Shown here: positions 10,625-22,384 of the stretch, piece after piece
Layout: each line of letters begins with the position of its first letter
How positions within the stretch are numbered: position 1 is the stretch's first letter
Assembly: GCF_032854445.1 (NCBI RefSeq)
Contig: NC_088298.1
Location: 733,474 to 797,473 of the forward strand
Direction: 5' to 3'
Length of the DNA stretch: 64,000 nt
From: Liolophura sinensis
Taxonomy: Eukaryota; Mollusca; Polyplacophora; Chitonida; Chitonidae
Program-made: the position numbers and the translations under genes
Notes under the pieces: model-generated
Databases searched by the model: none
Told to the model about the DNA's origin: nothing
What the model saw: only the letters and a program-made list of their open reading frames with translations

Positions 10625-12447
10625 CACATCGGAGATGACACCAGTTCACAAGTGGGCATTGTTCACCAGGACAATGTTACTCATTTCTATACTGGAGAGG
10701 ACATTTAAGTTTAAGTGCTGTCTACACCAGGAAAATGTCATCCATTTCTATACCTGGGAGAACCTGTAGGCTTAGAGTGTGTGTACACCAGACAATACCA
10801 TGCATTTCTATACTTGGGAGAACCTGTAAGCTTAGGCAATGTGTATACCTGGACAATACCATCCATTTCTATACTTGGGAGAACCTGTAGGCTTAGGCAA
10901 TGTGTATACCTGGACAATACCATCCATTTCTATACTTGGGAGAACCTGTAGACTTAGGCGGTTTGTACACCAGGACAACGCCATCCATTTCTATACTTGC
11001 GAGAACCTGTAGGCTTAGAGTGTGTGTACACCAGGGCAATATCATCCATTACTATACTTTGGAAAACCTGTAGGCTTAGAGTGTGTGTACACCAGGACAA
11101 TATCATCCATTACTTTAGAGAACCTGTATTCTTAGAGTGTGTGTACACCTGGACAATACCATCGATTTCTATACTTGGGAGAACCTGTAGGCTTAGGCGG
11201 TTTGTACACCAGGACAATACCATCCATTTCCATACTTGGGAGAACCTGTAGGCTTAGAGTGTGTGTACACCAGGGCAATATCATCCATTACTATACTCGG
11301 GAGAACCTGTAGGCTTAGAGTGTGTGTACACCAGGACAATATCATCCATTACTTTGGAGAACCTGTATTCTTAGAGTGTGTGTATACCTGGACAATACCA
11401 CCCATTTCTATACTTGGGGGGGACCTGTAGGCTGGGGGAGTGTGTATGTCAGGACAATGCATCCTCCATTTCTATACTTGGGAGGAGCTGTAGGCTGGGG
11501 AAGTGTGTATGTCAGGACAATGTATCCTCTGTTTCTATACCTGGGAGGACCTGTAGGCTGAAGGAGTGTGTGTGTCAGGACAATGTATCCTCCATTTCTA
11601 TATTTGGGAGGACCTGTAGCCTGGAGGAGTGTGTATGTCAGGACATTGCATCCTCTATTTCTATACTTGAGGGGACTGTAGGCTGGGGGAGTGTGTCAGG
11701 ACAACGTATCCTCCATTTCTATACTTGGGAGGACCTGTAGGCTGGAGGAGTGTGTATGTCAGGACATTGCATCCTCTATTTCTATACTTGGGAGGACCTA
11801 TTGGCTGGAGGAGTGTGTATGTCAGGACAATGTATCCTCTATTTGTATACCTGGGAGGACCTGTAGGCTGAAGGAGTGTGTATGTCAGGACATTGCATCC
11901 TCTATTTCTATACTTGGGAGGACCTGTAGGCTGGGGGAGTGTGTGTGTCAGGACAATGCATCCTCCATTTCTATACTTGGGAGGACCTGTAGGCTGGGGA
12001 AGTGTGTATGTCAGGACAATGTATCCTCCATTTCTATACTTGGGAGGACCTGTAGGCTGGGGCAGTGTGTCAGGACAATGTATCCTCTATTTCTATACTT
12101 GGGAGGACCTGTAGGCTGGGGCAGTGTGTATGTCAGGACAATGTATCCTCCATTTCTATACTTGGGAGGAGCTGTAGGCTGGGGAAGTGTGTATGTCAGG
12201 ACAATGTATCCTCTATTTCTATACCTGGGAGGACCTGTAGGCTGAAGGAGTGTGTATGTCAGGACAATGTATCCTCCATTTCTATATTTGGGAGGACCTG
12301 TAGGCTGGAGGAGTGTGTATGTCAGGATATTGCATCCTCTATGTCTATACTTGGGAGGACCTGTAGGCTGGGGCAGTGTGTCAGGACAATGCATCCTCCA
12401 TTTCTACACTTGCGAGGATCTGTAGGCTGGGGGAATGTGTGTCAGGA
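10625..12447. repeat. Minisatellite array, 61- then 63-bp units
   Basis: Each unit has CATTTCTATACTTGGGAG, AACCTGTAGG or GACCTGTAGG, a GTGTGTA word and CCAGGACAATACCATC or TCAGGACAATGTATCCTC. Between 10.8 and 11.4 kb the period is 61 bp (CTTGGGAG at 10813, 10874, 10935). Between 11.4 and 12.4 kb it is 63 bp (11913, 11976, 12039). Because 63 is a multiple of three, long frames stay open on both strands; these are artefacts. The switch of unit type is abrupt near 11400, suggesting separate local amplifications. Confidence 0.95.
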
Positions 12448-12455
12448 CAATGTAT

Positions 12456-12603
12456 TTGATTTATTTATTTGATTAGTGTTTTACGCCGTACTCAAGAATA
12501 AATTTACGTATACGACGGCATCCAGCTTTATGGTTGGAGGAAACTGGCAGAGCCTGGGGAAAATCCACGGCCATTCGCACGTCAAGGCCAAGAGACCTCA
12601 GGC
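12456..12603 (-). mobile_element. SINE type II fragment inside the minisatellite
   Basis: On the minus strand the segment carries the SINE II body and tail (CATAAAGCTGGATGCCGTCG, TTCTTGAGTACGGCGTAAAA) ending in an A/T-rich AAATAAATAAATC tail. CAATGTAT flanks it at 12448-12455 and 12604-12611. That word also belongs to the minisatellite unit, so the TSD is only suggestive. It separates the 63-bp domain from the later units. Confidence 0.85.
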
Positions 12604-12611
12604 CAATGTAT

Positions 12612-13440
12612 CAGGGAATGTATACATCAGGATATATCCTCCATTTCTGCAGATGGGAGGACCTATAGGCTCAAGGAGTGTGTACATCAGAATGCTATAT
12701 CCTCCATTTCTATAGTTGGGAATACCTGTAGGCTCAGGGAGTGTGTGCACCAGGATATTATATCCTCCATTTCTATAGCTAGGAATACCTGCAGGCTCAG
12801 GAAGCGTGTAAATCACGACAATGTATCCTCCATTTCTATAGATGCAATGACCTATAAGCCCTGGGACTGTGTATATCAGTGCAATGTGTCTTCCATTCCT
12901 ATAGTTGGGTGGGGGGGGGACCTGTAGGGTCGGGGAGTGTGTACTTGGGAGGTCATGTGGGCTGATGGACAATACAATATATCCTCCATTTCTATAGCTG
13001 GGAGGACCTGTAGGCCCCAGGACAATGTACATCAGTGTAATGTATCCTCCATTTCTATACTTGGGAGGACCTGCAGGCCCAGGGTGGTTCACAACAAAAC
13101 AATGTATCCTCCATTTCTATACTTGGGAGGACCTGCTGGCCCAGGGTGGTTCACAACAAAACAATGTATCCTCCATTTCTATACTTGGGGGGACCTGCTG
13201 GCCCAGGGTGGTTCACAACAAAACAATGTATCCTCCATTTCTATACTTGGGAGGACCTGCTGGCCCAGGGTGGTTCACAACAAAACAATGTATCCTCCAT
13301 TTCTACAAGGGACTTACTGGCTGAGGGAGTATTTCACCGTTTCCATACTTGTTAAGATCTGTAGGCTCCAGGATTTGAACATGAGAGCAATGTATCCCCC
13401 ATTTCTATCGTTAGGGGGACCTGTAGGTTGGGGGAGGACT
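12612..13440. repeat. Minisatellite array, continued (62-bp units)
   Basis: After the SINE, diverged units with CCTCCATTTCTATAGNTGGG lead into a block of four nearly identical 62-bp units (AGGGTGGTTCACAACAAAAC at 13081, 13143, 13205 and 13267). The near identity of this block marks it as the youngest expansion in the array. The 3' side decays after about 13400. Confidence 0.95.
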
Positions 13441-15430
13441 CACACAGAGCACTACCTATCATTACTGGGAATGTTTGTTAGTACAGACTGACAACCGAAG
13501 GGGTTTTTTCCAGACCGTCAGTTTTCAAATCCTGTAATATACCGCAAGATGTATAAATGTTACTCCAAGTATTGTAATAAGCAGTATTGTGATAAAATAA
13601 CTTCTATTTATATAGACTGAAGGAGCTATTGGTTTAAAACAGAACAAGAGAGCATTATGTGAAGTCTATAATGTGCAACCCCATTTCCTGTGAATTAAAC
13701 CCAGAATTACAAAATTTGTCAATAACACTCAGGTTTATTTTAATGGATTGCAAGGATCTATCGTGACAACCAAAGAACGTGTTGTAAAACAATAATGTGT
13801 GATATTTATAAAAAGAGGCAAAGTATTCAATTAAAAATAACCATGTCAGTGCAGAATGATTTCCAGAGTACTAAACTGAAGTTAAAAGACATGTTACATT
13901 TTCCTTGTGATTCACTCATTCAGAAATTTATAAATATTAATTAAAATATACAAAAACACTGCTTACATCAAAATTTCATACTTACAGTCATGTGCATTAC
14001 TTTAATTCGCTAACACTTTGGCCTTGACACCACTCACAGTTTTAAATGATCTATGGGCAGCGGCTTTTAGATTTCTAGGTATTATCAAGAGAGATGCTAA
14101 AACATAATCTTGTAAATGTCATTGGATAGTTTTCATTTGACAACAATATATTCTACATACATACACTTAAAGTTATTGAGCTGGGTTCTAATTTTTTATT
14201 TTCTTTTGTGACATTTCCTAACTTGAGCCATGTTCTTTGGAGGACTTGTGACTGCAGACAAGGCACCTAACAAAATAATATATATTTCTAAATATTATCA
14301 TTATCAAGCCCATGTTGGGGAAGGAAGCTCCATTGCCACCAAGTTCCACCCACTTACCCATGGATATTTATATGGAGAAGTTATGTAATAACCATAAATA
14401 CTTTTAAAACAAAAGAGGTATTTTTTTTATCTCATTTACCAACACAGACATAGGTAAATTTTACTGGATACTCAATGCATAAAACACAACAAATAGCCAG
14501 ATCTATTGTAAGACTTAGAACTTGAACAACCAAGCTTTTGTTAAGTTGATTGACTAATGATATACAGGACATCAATTTATTTTGGGTTAAACACTGTAAT
14601 AGCAAACAACGATGCATGTGGATGGGGATTGTTAATTAAAAACATTAGATGAATACATAGATCCTAAAGTTCCACTGATTTACCCACTCTACCTGGGATT
14701 TCTTGAACTCTCTATGATTTAATCCCCCATTAAAATCTTACTTATCGTCTGAGCAGACTTATTACGTTCGTCTTTCAAAAGGCAAACGTCACCTGTATTA
14801 ATATCACAAAACAAAACTTTTAGGTTAAGATGGTATACAAGATATCATTTATCTGATGTTTTTTTTGTTATTGAGTTTATATATATTCAGTTGCAGAATT
14901 CAAGAACAGCTTATAGGTATTCCAATGGGCATCCAATGGCTATAAGCATGGATTAATCACATCTAAACAATAACATAAAGTTAGGACCCTTAGCTTCACA
15001 AAACACATCACTGATAACCTGTTTCAGAACAAAATCATTTCAGTGGGTTAATGGGATTTATCCGTCCTCAGAATTAAAGGAACAGACAGACGATCCAGAT
15101 AGTACATCATATCCGGAATTATTCCTATCTAGCAACAATAATGGCTTCCTTTCTCATGGTTTCTATGACAAGAGAGATAATGGCAGCTTGACAACTACCA
15201 CTTCCAAGAAAATGACAATTCAGAAGGACCTGCATACGGCGTATACATATTCAGACTTGTTCATTTTACTTAAACACGTTCACCATGGCTTTAGTATCAA
15301 GCGCCTGCATTCAGTTTCTAAAATTTGTTGAGAAATATCACACCCTTCTCATGTAGTACAATGGGTGCGTTGAACATCTATTGAGTTTTCCTTCGTAAAA
15401 TTTTGTTTCTAAACCCACATAACCTGGCGT
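13441..15430. other. No recognisable gene or element
   Basis: AT-rich sequence with only short frames. I see no repeat signature, SINE tail or coding similarity in this stretch. Confidence 0.5.
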
Positions 15431-15439
15431 TAGGGATGT

Positions 15440-15715
15440 CTGTTCTTGGGAGGATATGTCGGTTCAGGAAGCGTGTATCCTCCATTTCTATGGTTGGGAG
15501 GTCTTGTAGGCCCAGGGCGTCTGTGCACCAGGACAAAATATCCTCCATTTCTATAGTTGGGAGGACTTCAGGGAATGTGTACATCAGGGTACTATATCCT
15601 CAATTTCTATCGTTGGGGGGACCTGTAGATTCAGGGAGTGTGTACATTAGGATACTATGATATCCTCCATTTCTATAGTTGGGAGGACCTGTAGGCTTAG
15701 AGTGTATGTACACCA
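15440..15715. repeat. Detached island of the ~62-bp minisatellite
   Basis: Four to five units with TCCTCCATTTCTATAGTTGG, AGGACCTGTAGGC or variants, and GTGTGTACATCAGG. They match the 12.6-13.4 kb part of the main array, although about 2 kb of unrelated sequence lies between. Confidence 0.85.
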
Positions 15716-15839
15716 TGAATATAGAGAAATACTGCAAAAGCATTCATTGAAACTGTGCCATCAATAATGTTGATATGGTGGCTCTTTTGAGCATTAGGAA
15801 TGGCAATTTTCGTCCATTTGTCTGTCAGTTTCGACAGCT

Positions 15840-16250
15840 AGTGGCTGACACATCATCTACCCAGCAAGTATTAAAAGTGTACCACAAAAACAAAACAAAT
15901 TCTTGCGTAAATAAGGCAGGAAACTTTAACAATGAGTTACTAAAAAGATGATCTGGTTGCCATCGCAACAATCAAACTGTACAGATGTTAGTCTTGACAC
16001 ATTGTCTTAACAAATACACCGACGCAGCAACTACCAAAACTGTATCAGAAAAATTCCTAGGAATTCTAGCTGGGACAAGGCAGCGAGCTCCTGCAATGAT
16101 ATACTAAAGGGTAAATGTGATTACACCAAACTGGAACGGTGGTCGTCTCAACACGTCTTCCTGATAGATATCTACTCAGCAACTAGCAAAGCTGGATCAC
16201 AAAAACTCTAGGAATTCTTGTTCTTGTAGCATGAGATCTTTACATATTAA
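15840..16250. repeat. Three degenerate tandem units of ~150-170 bp
   Basis: Similar words recur near 15855 (CCCAGCAAGTATTAAAAGTG), 16025 (CGCAGCAACTACCAAAACTG) and 16175 (CTCAGCAACTAGCAAAGCTG). Each is followed by an ATCACAAAAA-like word and GGAATTCTTG or similar. It is an old tandem duplication with no coding signal. Confidence 0.45.
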
Positions 16251-16923
16251 CGGGAAAGACGTAATCGTCCGTTACTTTTGAATCATAATCTGATCGGTTA
16301 GGATCTGTAACGCTCGTCATGTGAAAGCTGTAGTTTGCAGCAAATCCAGAAGGATATACAATCGGGTGTCTACGGAGAGGCTTCAGGACGCAGAGTAAGA
16401 TCACAACAGTATCTGACTAGATCATGGCCATATAAAGCATTAAAGTAAATGATATATCTAGGCAATTAAATCTGTCGCTTGCAAGTTTCGACTTGTGAGC
16501 TGAAAATCTTCGTAAAAGAACAGGGTTCTGATGCCAAAAAAGGAACAGACTATCATTGCACATCGGCGAAACCTGCCCATCAGAACTTACACGTAAATGG
16601 TTAAATGTAAAATATAACAGATAAGATGTTTAAATATGAGAAAAAATCACTGCTAGATACACGTAAAAACATATATACACCTGCATAAGACCTCAATTCT
16701 ACACATGTATTTTGAGATAAAACAATGCAATTATGTTTGAAATTCAAAATACACGGATGATAGTCAAGAAAGTCCAAATTTAATTGAAAATCTCATACTG
16801 TTATTACAGGTGCAAGCTGCTAGGTATTATAACATGTGTACAAAATGTCCATTATCCAGTTCATAAAATATTCTCAATGACCAATAAATAGAGAGTTTAA
16901 AAATACAAATACTATGCCTGAAA

Positions 16924-18060
16924 ATGGTGGATCCAGTAGAGGTTTTCTGGACAGATAGCAAAGTAGTGTTAGGCTATATAACCAATGACAGTCGCAGAGT
17001 TCATGTGTTTGTAGCCAACCGGGTTCAGCAAATCCGAGAGCACACTTCTCCCTCTCAGTGGCATCACGTTAAAACAAACGAAAATCCCGCGGATGATGGT
17101 TCAAGAGGCATAACTGCAGGTGATCTTGTCCATCGATCTACATGGATCACCGGGCCTTCATTTTTATGGCACACGAAGTTTGAGGTACCATCGTATAACG
17201 CACCATTCCCAATCAGTTCAGGTGACCCAGAGGTAAAGATTGCAATATCCGTTGCTACCCAGTCCGATCAGGTCGAGTCAGGCTTTGAATTAGCTAGATT
17301 AACTCATTTGTCTAAATGGTTTCGTATAAAGCGGGATGTAGCAAATTATTTGAGGCTAAAGTCGTGGTTGTTAAATCGTAGTCGATGCGACAAAGTTAGG
17401 CAAAGAACTCGATCAAGCAGCAAACAACTCAAACATATCGATCCGGTCACGTTAGAGCTCTTGAGACAAGCTGAAATCTTGAAGGCGGTCCAATGGGACG
17501 CCTTTTCTACCGAAGTAACTGTCGTACTTTCGCATGGTATTGGTGAATAAGGTAGTGGTCGACAATCTGTCAAACGTAGAAAACAGACACTCAAGCGCAC
17601 CTGTACCGCTTGGATCCATTCCTAGACAAGGCCGGCGTGATGAGAGTAGGAGGAAGATTGAGAAAGTCAGGATTTCCTAGCGTTGTTCGGCATCCTGCGA
17701 TTCTCCCGCGAAAGCATCACGTGACAGAAACGGTAGTTCGTCACTGTCATGAGGAGATACAGCACCAAGGCCGTGGGATGACCGTTAATCATGTGAGGTC
17801 AAGTGGCTTTTGGGTAATCGGTTGTACCTCTGCAGTTTCTATGTATATCTGGCGTCTGGGAGCGCCAGATCCGGACAGTACGGTCCGTGTTATCGTCACT
17901 TCTGGCCTCCTCTGGCACTTGTCTTGACGATGAGTCACTCAGAACCTTTCTGTATAAAGCCGCCAGAGTAGTAAACAGCCGTCCACTTACTGTTCACAAC
18001 TTAAATGATCCCCTGTCGGTTGAACCGCTAACTCCAAACCATCTCTTTACTATGCACTTT
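16924..18060 (+). pseudogene. BEL/Pao LTR-retrotransposon polyprotein relic
   Basis: The first frame (16924-17550) matches the RNase H end of Pao-type polyproteins: FWTDSKVVLGYI, HVFVANRVQQIR and NPADDGSRG are family hallmarks, followed by the LSKWFRIKRDVANYLRLK linker. After a frameshift, 17610-17835 gives the integrase zinc-binding region (MRVGGRLRKS, then spaced His/Cys residues). Another shift near 17850 jumps to SGVWERQIR and, at 17925-18050, RTFLYKAARVVNSRPLTVHN, the integrase C-terminal part. Most of the integrase catalytic core, including the first two acidic residues, is deleted. No LTRs were found nearby. The protease and RT regions are absent, so this is a dead 5'- and internally deleted copy. 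Confidence 0.88.
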
Positions 18061-18186
18061 GTTCAGTGTAATGTCTTTGTGTTGTAGTTTTATGGAGCAA
18101 CGATATCAAAGGCTTCTGCTGGCGTTTGTTCTTTCCGACTCGGCGGTCGAACCCAACGAAACGGAATGGGCCGCTGTAACAGGGTT

Positions 18187-20124
18187 GGTGATAGAATGCT
18201 GCCCTGGGGTACACCCATTTCCTGCTCAAAAGAGTCAGAAAGAGTGAACCCAACCCGTACCTTAAACTGACGATCAGATAAAAATTCGGATATAAATATT
18301 GGTAATCGACCTTTAAGACCCATATCCGCGATGTCTTTTAAAATACCATATTTCCATGTGGTGTCGTAGGCCTTTTCAAGGTCAAAAAATATGGACACCA
18401 CATGTTCATTAATAACAAAATCATCACGAATAAAAGTTTTAAATCGAACAAGGTGATCTAAAGTAGATCGACCTTGACGAAAACCACAATGAATATTAGA
18501 TAAAAACTTGTTGGTTTCAAGAAACCAAACAAGTCTATCGTTAGTCATCCGTGCCATAGTCTTACAGACACAGCTGGTAAGAGCTATGGGACGGTAATTA
18601 TTCGGATCAGTATGACCCTTACCCGGTGTAGGGACCGGGATAATACTCGCCTCCCTCCATGATGGTGGAAAATTACTAGTTATCCAAATATTATTAAGCA
18701 AGTCCAAGAGAGTCTCCAGTGACTCAGCTGGTAAAAGATTCGGAAACTGATAATATACGTTATCAGGACCACAAGCAGTATCGTGGGCCTTTTTTAATGC
18801 AGTTTTAAGTTCCTCGATATTAAAAGGACGATTATAATCTTATACATTTTTAGAAGAATAGGGCAATTTCATTTTCTCCTTCTGGTTTTTAATATGTTAG
18901 AATTGGAAACTTTAGTATGGTTCTCAGAAGTTTTCTTGGAAATTGTCTCAGCCAATTTATTTGCTATATCGGGTGGGGAAGTTAATATATCTCCATCTTT
19001 CAAATGCTTTGGCTTTATTATTTTTGCCCTTAAGTTTCTGAACCATGTTCCAGACCTTACACATGGGTGTTTTTGACGTAATGCCCGAAACAAAGTTCCG
19101 CCAACAAGATCGTCTCTTGGACTTGAGTAATCGACGAGCCTTAGCTCTAAAAATACGAACCTGGTTTAAGTTATTATCAGTAGGACATATTTTGAAATAC
19201 CGCTCAGCCTTTTTGCGGTCCTTAATGGCTTTGCGACAGTCATACCAGCGTTTACTTCGGGATTTTGGATTTGTCGAGGTTTTAGGGATAGTTCTATCGC
19301 AGCTCGTAAAACAAGCTCGTTAAATTTTAATACAGGATCATCTGTTACTGTGAGAGTCTCTGGAGTGGCCTCAGAGAACATCTCAAATGCGATCCAATCT
19401 ACTTTATTGAATTTCCACCTAGCTAAAGCTAAAGGTTTCCACGTTCTAAAGAATTAGAAGTGATACGTTCTAGGATAATAGAAAAATGGTCACTACCACA
19501 AAGATCATCATGCACCTTCCAAGAAAAACCAAGAAAAAGTGATGGATCTGTGATAGTGAGATCGGTAGCAGAATAAGTGCCGTTACCCGGATGTAAATAG
19601 GTATTAGAATCATCACTGCAATAAAACAGTTCCTCCTTCGATAAGAAATCTTCTACTATCTTGCCCTTATTATTTATGTTATTACTGCCCCGTAGGGGGT
19701 TATGGGAATTAAAATCTCCCAGTATTATAAACGGTTTAGGTAGGTGTTCTTTTAGATTGTGTAACTGAAAAGCTGGCAAAGATGTGTTCGAAGGTATATA
19801 AACCGAACATAATGTGACTGATTCATATAATGAAACACGAACGGCCACTGCCTGAAGCTCTTTATGGAGAGGAACAGGGCTGTGGATAATATTGTTATTT
19901 ATGAAGGTCGAGGAGCCGCCTGCAGCTCGCTCTTCTTCAATACAATATGTGCTATAAAGGGAATAATTTTTAAGAGTTATTTTATCTTTGTCAGATGTCT
20001 TCAGATGAGTTTCCTGAAGACACAGGGAAACTGGATTGAAAGATTAAACTAGCTGTGTTATTTTAATAAAATTTACCTTAAGACCTGGACATTTTCACTG
20101 TATAATTTTATCTAAGGAACACAT
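18187..20124 (-). pseudogene. LINE copy A ORF2 (endonuclease + partial RT)
   Basis: Starts at the ATG overlapping the ORF1 stop (TAATG, 20126-20122). The endonuclease is recognisable from GDFNSHNPLRGS and the catalytic SDHF (around 19480-19720). The RT includes NNYRPIALTSCVCKTM, GFRQGRSTLD, FFDLEKAYDTTW (motif A with its catalytic Asp) and EQEMGVPQGSILSP before the break at 18187. Stops and frameshifts split it into several frames, so it is not functional. The motif A region missing from the 58.5-kb copy is intact here. Confidence 0.9.
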
Positions 20125-21450
20125 TATGGAGGTAGGCGTATACGAGATTTATGTTTGGACCGAGGTCGACCCTTCCTTGGGGATCGGCTGAAAGATCTCC
20201 CTGGTGCGGGTGACGTATCCATCAACTCCGCGTCTGATGTTGAAGGATCGACATCCTCCAACGATCCACTTATTTAAAGTTTGGATACGATCCCTGGTGG
20301 CCTTGGAAGAACGTTCCACAGGACCACTAGGTTTATTATTAGTATTATTCTTCTTATTATTATTAGTTCCCTTGCTTGGCTTTTTGTCGGAAAATTTATT
20401 AGTCAGCTGTTTTACGTTGTGGTTCTACATTTTTGGGACTTTCGGAATTTGTTGATATAGTTTGTGTGAAACAAGAGCTATATTTAGGCTGACCTGCAGG
20501 TTTAACAGAAGTTTGGGCGGATATGGTTTTGGGTTGATCGTTTCCAATTGGTCAAGTGAGTGATGTCTGAGTAGCAACAGATGTTGTAATTCGCTTGACC
20601 ACATTTGAAAACAAAGCCTGTGATGTATTGCACACTAATTTACGTGCTTGCTGGTACGGGATTTTATTTCTAACTTTTAAATTAATTATCTGTTTTTCTT
20701 TTAGGAAAAATGGACAGTCTTTAGAGGAGGCCATATGATCTTTACTGCAATTACAACATTTAAATGTGTCATTGCAGTCGAAACCCTCATGACCTTCCTT
20801 CCCGCATCGAAAACAAATGAATTTATTTATACATTGGCCCTTGCTGTGACCAAATTTTTGGCGCGTAAAACACCTTGTCGGGTTGGGAATGTACAGGTCA
20901 ACACGAACCCTGTACGGGCCAATGTAAATGGATGACGGAAGTGATGTGCTGTTGAAGGTTAATAAGAAAGTGTTGAGTTTAATGGTGTTACCAGATTTTT
21001 TCGTTACGAAACGTTTAACATTGGTAACACCCTCAGACTTTAATCAGCACAAATTTGTTCTTCAGACAGGTCAATCAGATCCTGATCCCTGTCACGTGTG
21101 ATGCCCTTACAGTAATTTAGGGATTTATGTGGCGATGCAAAAACAGGCACGCCCAAAACGACATTCACTGATAATAAATTGAATGCCTGCTGTTTTCAAA
21201 AACATTCAGTAAGGATATCGCCAGATCTTAATTTTTTAACGTTTTTAGCTTTACCAGCTGAACCTTCTATTGTTTTTTTTTCAGAGCGAATTGATCTAGT
21301 TTAGACGCTGGACGTTGGTCGTTTTTCGTTGATAAAACAATGAAAGCTGGCCAACTGTCCGCTCCATTGCCTATTTCAAGAAATTCCTCATTTTTACGTG
21401 TTTTTTGCGGTGTTTATTGGAGCATTGGAAAGTGTTTTTGGGGAAGACAT
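20124..21450 (-). pseudogene. LINE copy A ORF1 (gag-like, CCHC knuckles)
   Basis: Opens at an ATG at 21450 with MSSPKTLSNAP and later a DSWPAFIVLST segment that aligns with DNWPALIILST in copy B. The zinc-knuckle region lies around 20700-20900 (spaced Cys/His residues, ending MASSKDCPFFLKEKQ). A Pro/Ser/basic C-terminus follows. It ends in the conserved RIRLPP-stop, whose TAA overlaps the ORF2 ATG. Several frameshifts are present. ORF1 proteins of this kind bind the element RNA; that role is inferred from the family. Confidence 0.8.
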
Positions 21451-22026
21451 AATCGATATAGTAAGAATTCACGTCACGTGTCCCCCATTCGCCACGGAGT
21501 GCCAACAAGGGCGAATCTACCTCTGCGGATGACCAGCAGAGAATAAAAACAGGGAATCCACGCAAGGTATACTCGAACAGATTGAGTTATACCAAAAGGT
21601 TAAATTCAGTCTACTCGATTGACCCATTAGCCACCGCCTTCTACATTGATCCCGAAGAAGAGTATTTGGGGAAATACCAAGTTGACATCACAGTAAGTGA
21701 AAGAAATGACAAAAGGATCATCTGTTAGGCTTGACGTGACCACGTCGAACCGAGCCCATCCGACCTCCCGTCTCTCTCCAAGTAAGGGCCAAAGTGACGG
21801 GTTAGACTTGAGGATCTCGCAAGACCAACACGCCCTCAGCAACCAGGATCCGGTCCTCGGAGATTACGGGTCGCAACCCACGGCAAACAGGTCGCTTCCC
21901 AGATGCCTCTCACACAACCGAGAAGATGTAAGCGTATTATATTCACCGGCCTCACACAGGAGAGCTCTAGGTTCGTCGTCTAGAGGGCTGAGGTCCCATT
22001 CTTATCACCCCGGAAACCCCACGGGG
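21451..22026 (-). mobile_element. Family 1 LINE 5' region (copy A)
   Basis: Read on the minus strand, this begins CCCCGTGGGGTTTCCGGGGT and contains AATAGGACCTCAGCCCTCTAG, CCTAGAGCTCTCCTGTGTGA and TTGTTGGCACTCCGTGGCGA just before ORF1. The same order precedes ORF1 at 47981-48570 and 54219-54821, and occurs alone at 37235-37745. It presumably holds the internal promoter. Immediately to the right lies a fragment of SINE II head (22033-22080). Confidence 0.9.
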
Positions 22027-22032
22027 GCCGGA

Positions 22033-22080
22033 GAGGAAGCCAGCATGAGCTGGACTTGAACTCACAGCGACTGTATTGCG
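22033..22080 (-). mobile_element. SINE type II head fragment
   Basis: GAAGCCAGCATGAGCTGGAC and TTGAACTCACAGCGAC are the reverse complement of the SINE II head including its B box. The fragment directly abuts the 5' end of LINE copy A. Confidence 0.6.
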
Positions 22081-22384
22081 GACTTCAATCTTTTTTGCAT
22101 TCTGTGAATATGCATGTGACAAATACTGAGTGCACTGCTTTGTAAGTTGTATACAGTTGTGTTAATTTCTCAGTGTTCATGCTGTCACAAAGGTTCGTCC
22201 AAGTTTGTAAATTATGAAAATTATAGCAACAAAAAGATATATTCTGTGGTCAAACACTCATGTTATGTAGAATTCTTCCATTAAATCTTGCAGAGTCGAT
22301 TACCGCAACAAGTGGTTTAATCTATCGTTGGTAAGTGTGGTGTGTGCTATGCTGAATGTATATGTGTTGTGTATTGTTAGACTA

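Larger units (their letters stand above)
18187..22026 (-). mobile_element. Family 1 LINE, copy A (3' end missing)
   Basis: A minus-strand non-LTR retrotransposon covering the 5' region (22026 to 21451), ORF1 and most of ORF2. Similarity to the other family 1 copies stops abruptly at about 18187, inside RT just after the GVPQGSILSP motif. RNase H and the 3' tail are absent. LINEs normally lose 5' ends on insertion, so loss of the 3' end implies a later deletion or rearrangement; the adjacent plus-strand BEL relic ends about 130 bp away. The group is I/Nimbus-like, judged by the RNase H domain in sister copies. Confidence 0.9.

Noticed and set aside
11378-13491. Frames of 120-184 codons on both strands across the minisatellite (for example 11691-12245 and 12937-13491)
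   Set aside because: They are open only because unit length is near a multiple of three. All three plus frames and the minus strand show the same repeated phrases, and the SINE and unit-length changes break them.
20735-20935. Plus-strand frame over the ORF1 zinc-knuckle region
   Set aside because: It is the antisense shadow of LINE copy A ORF1; the spaced Cys/His residues are on the minus strand.
21697-22059. 120-codon plus-strand frame, and similar frames at 47250-47603 and 37227-37487
   Set aside because: All are antisense readings of the same LINE 5' region. The repeated phrase in each copy reflects the repeat, not a conserved gene.
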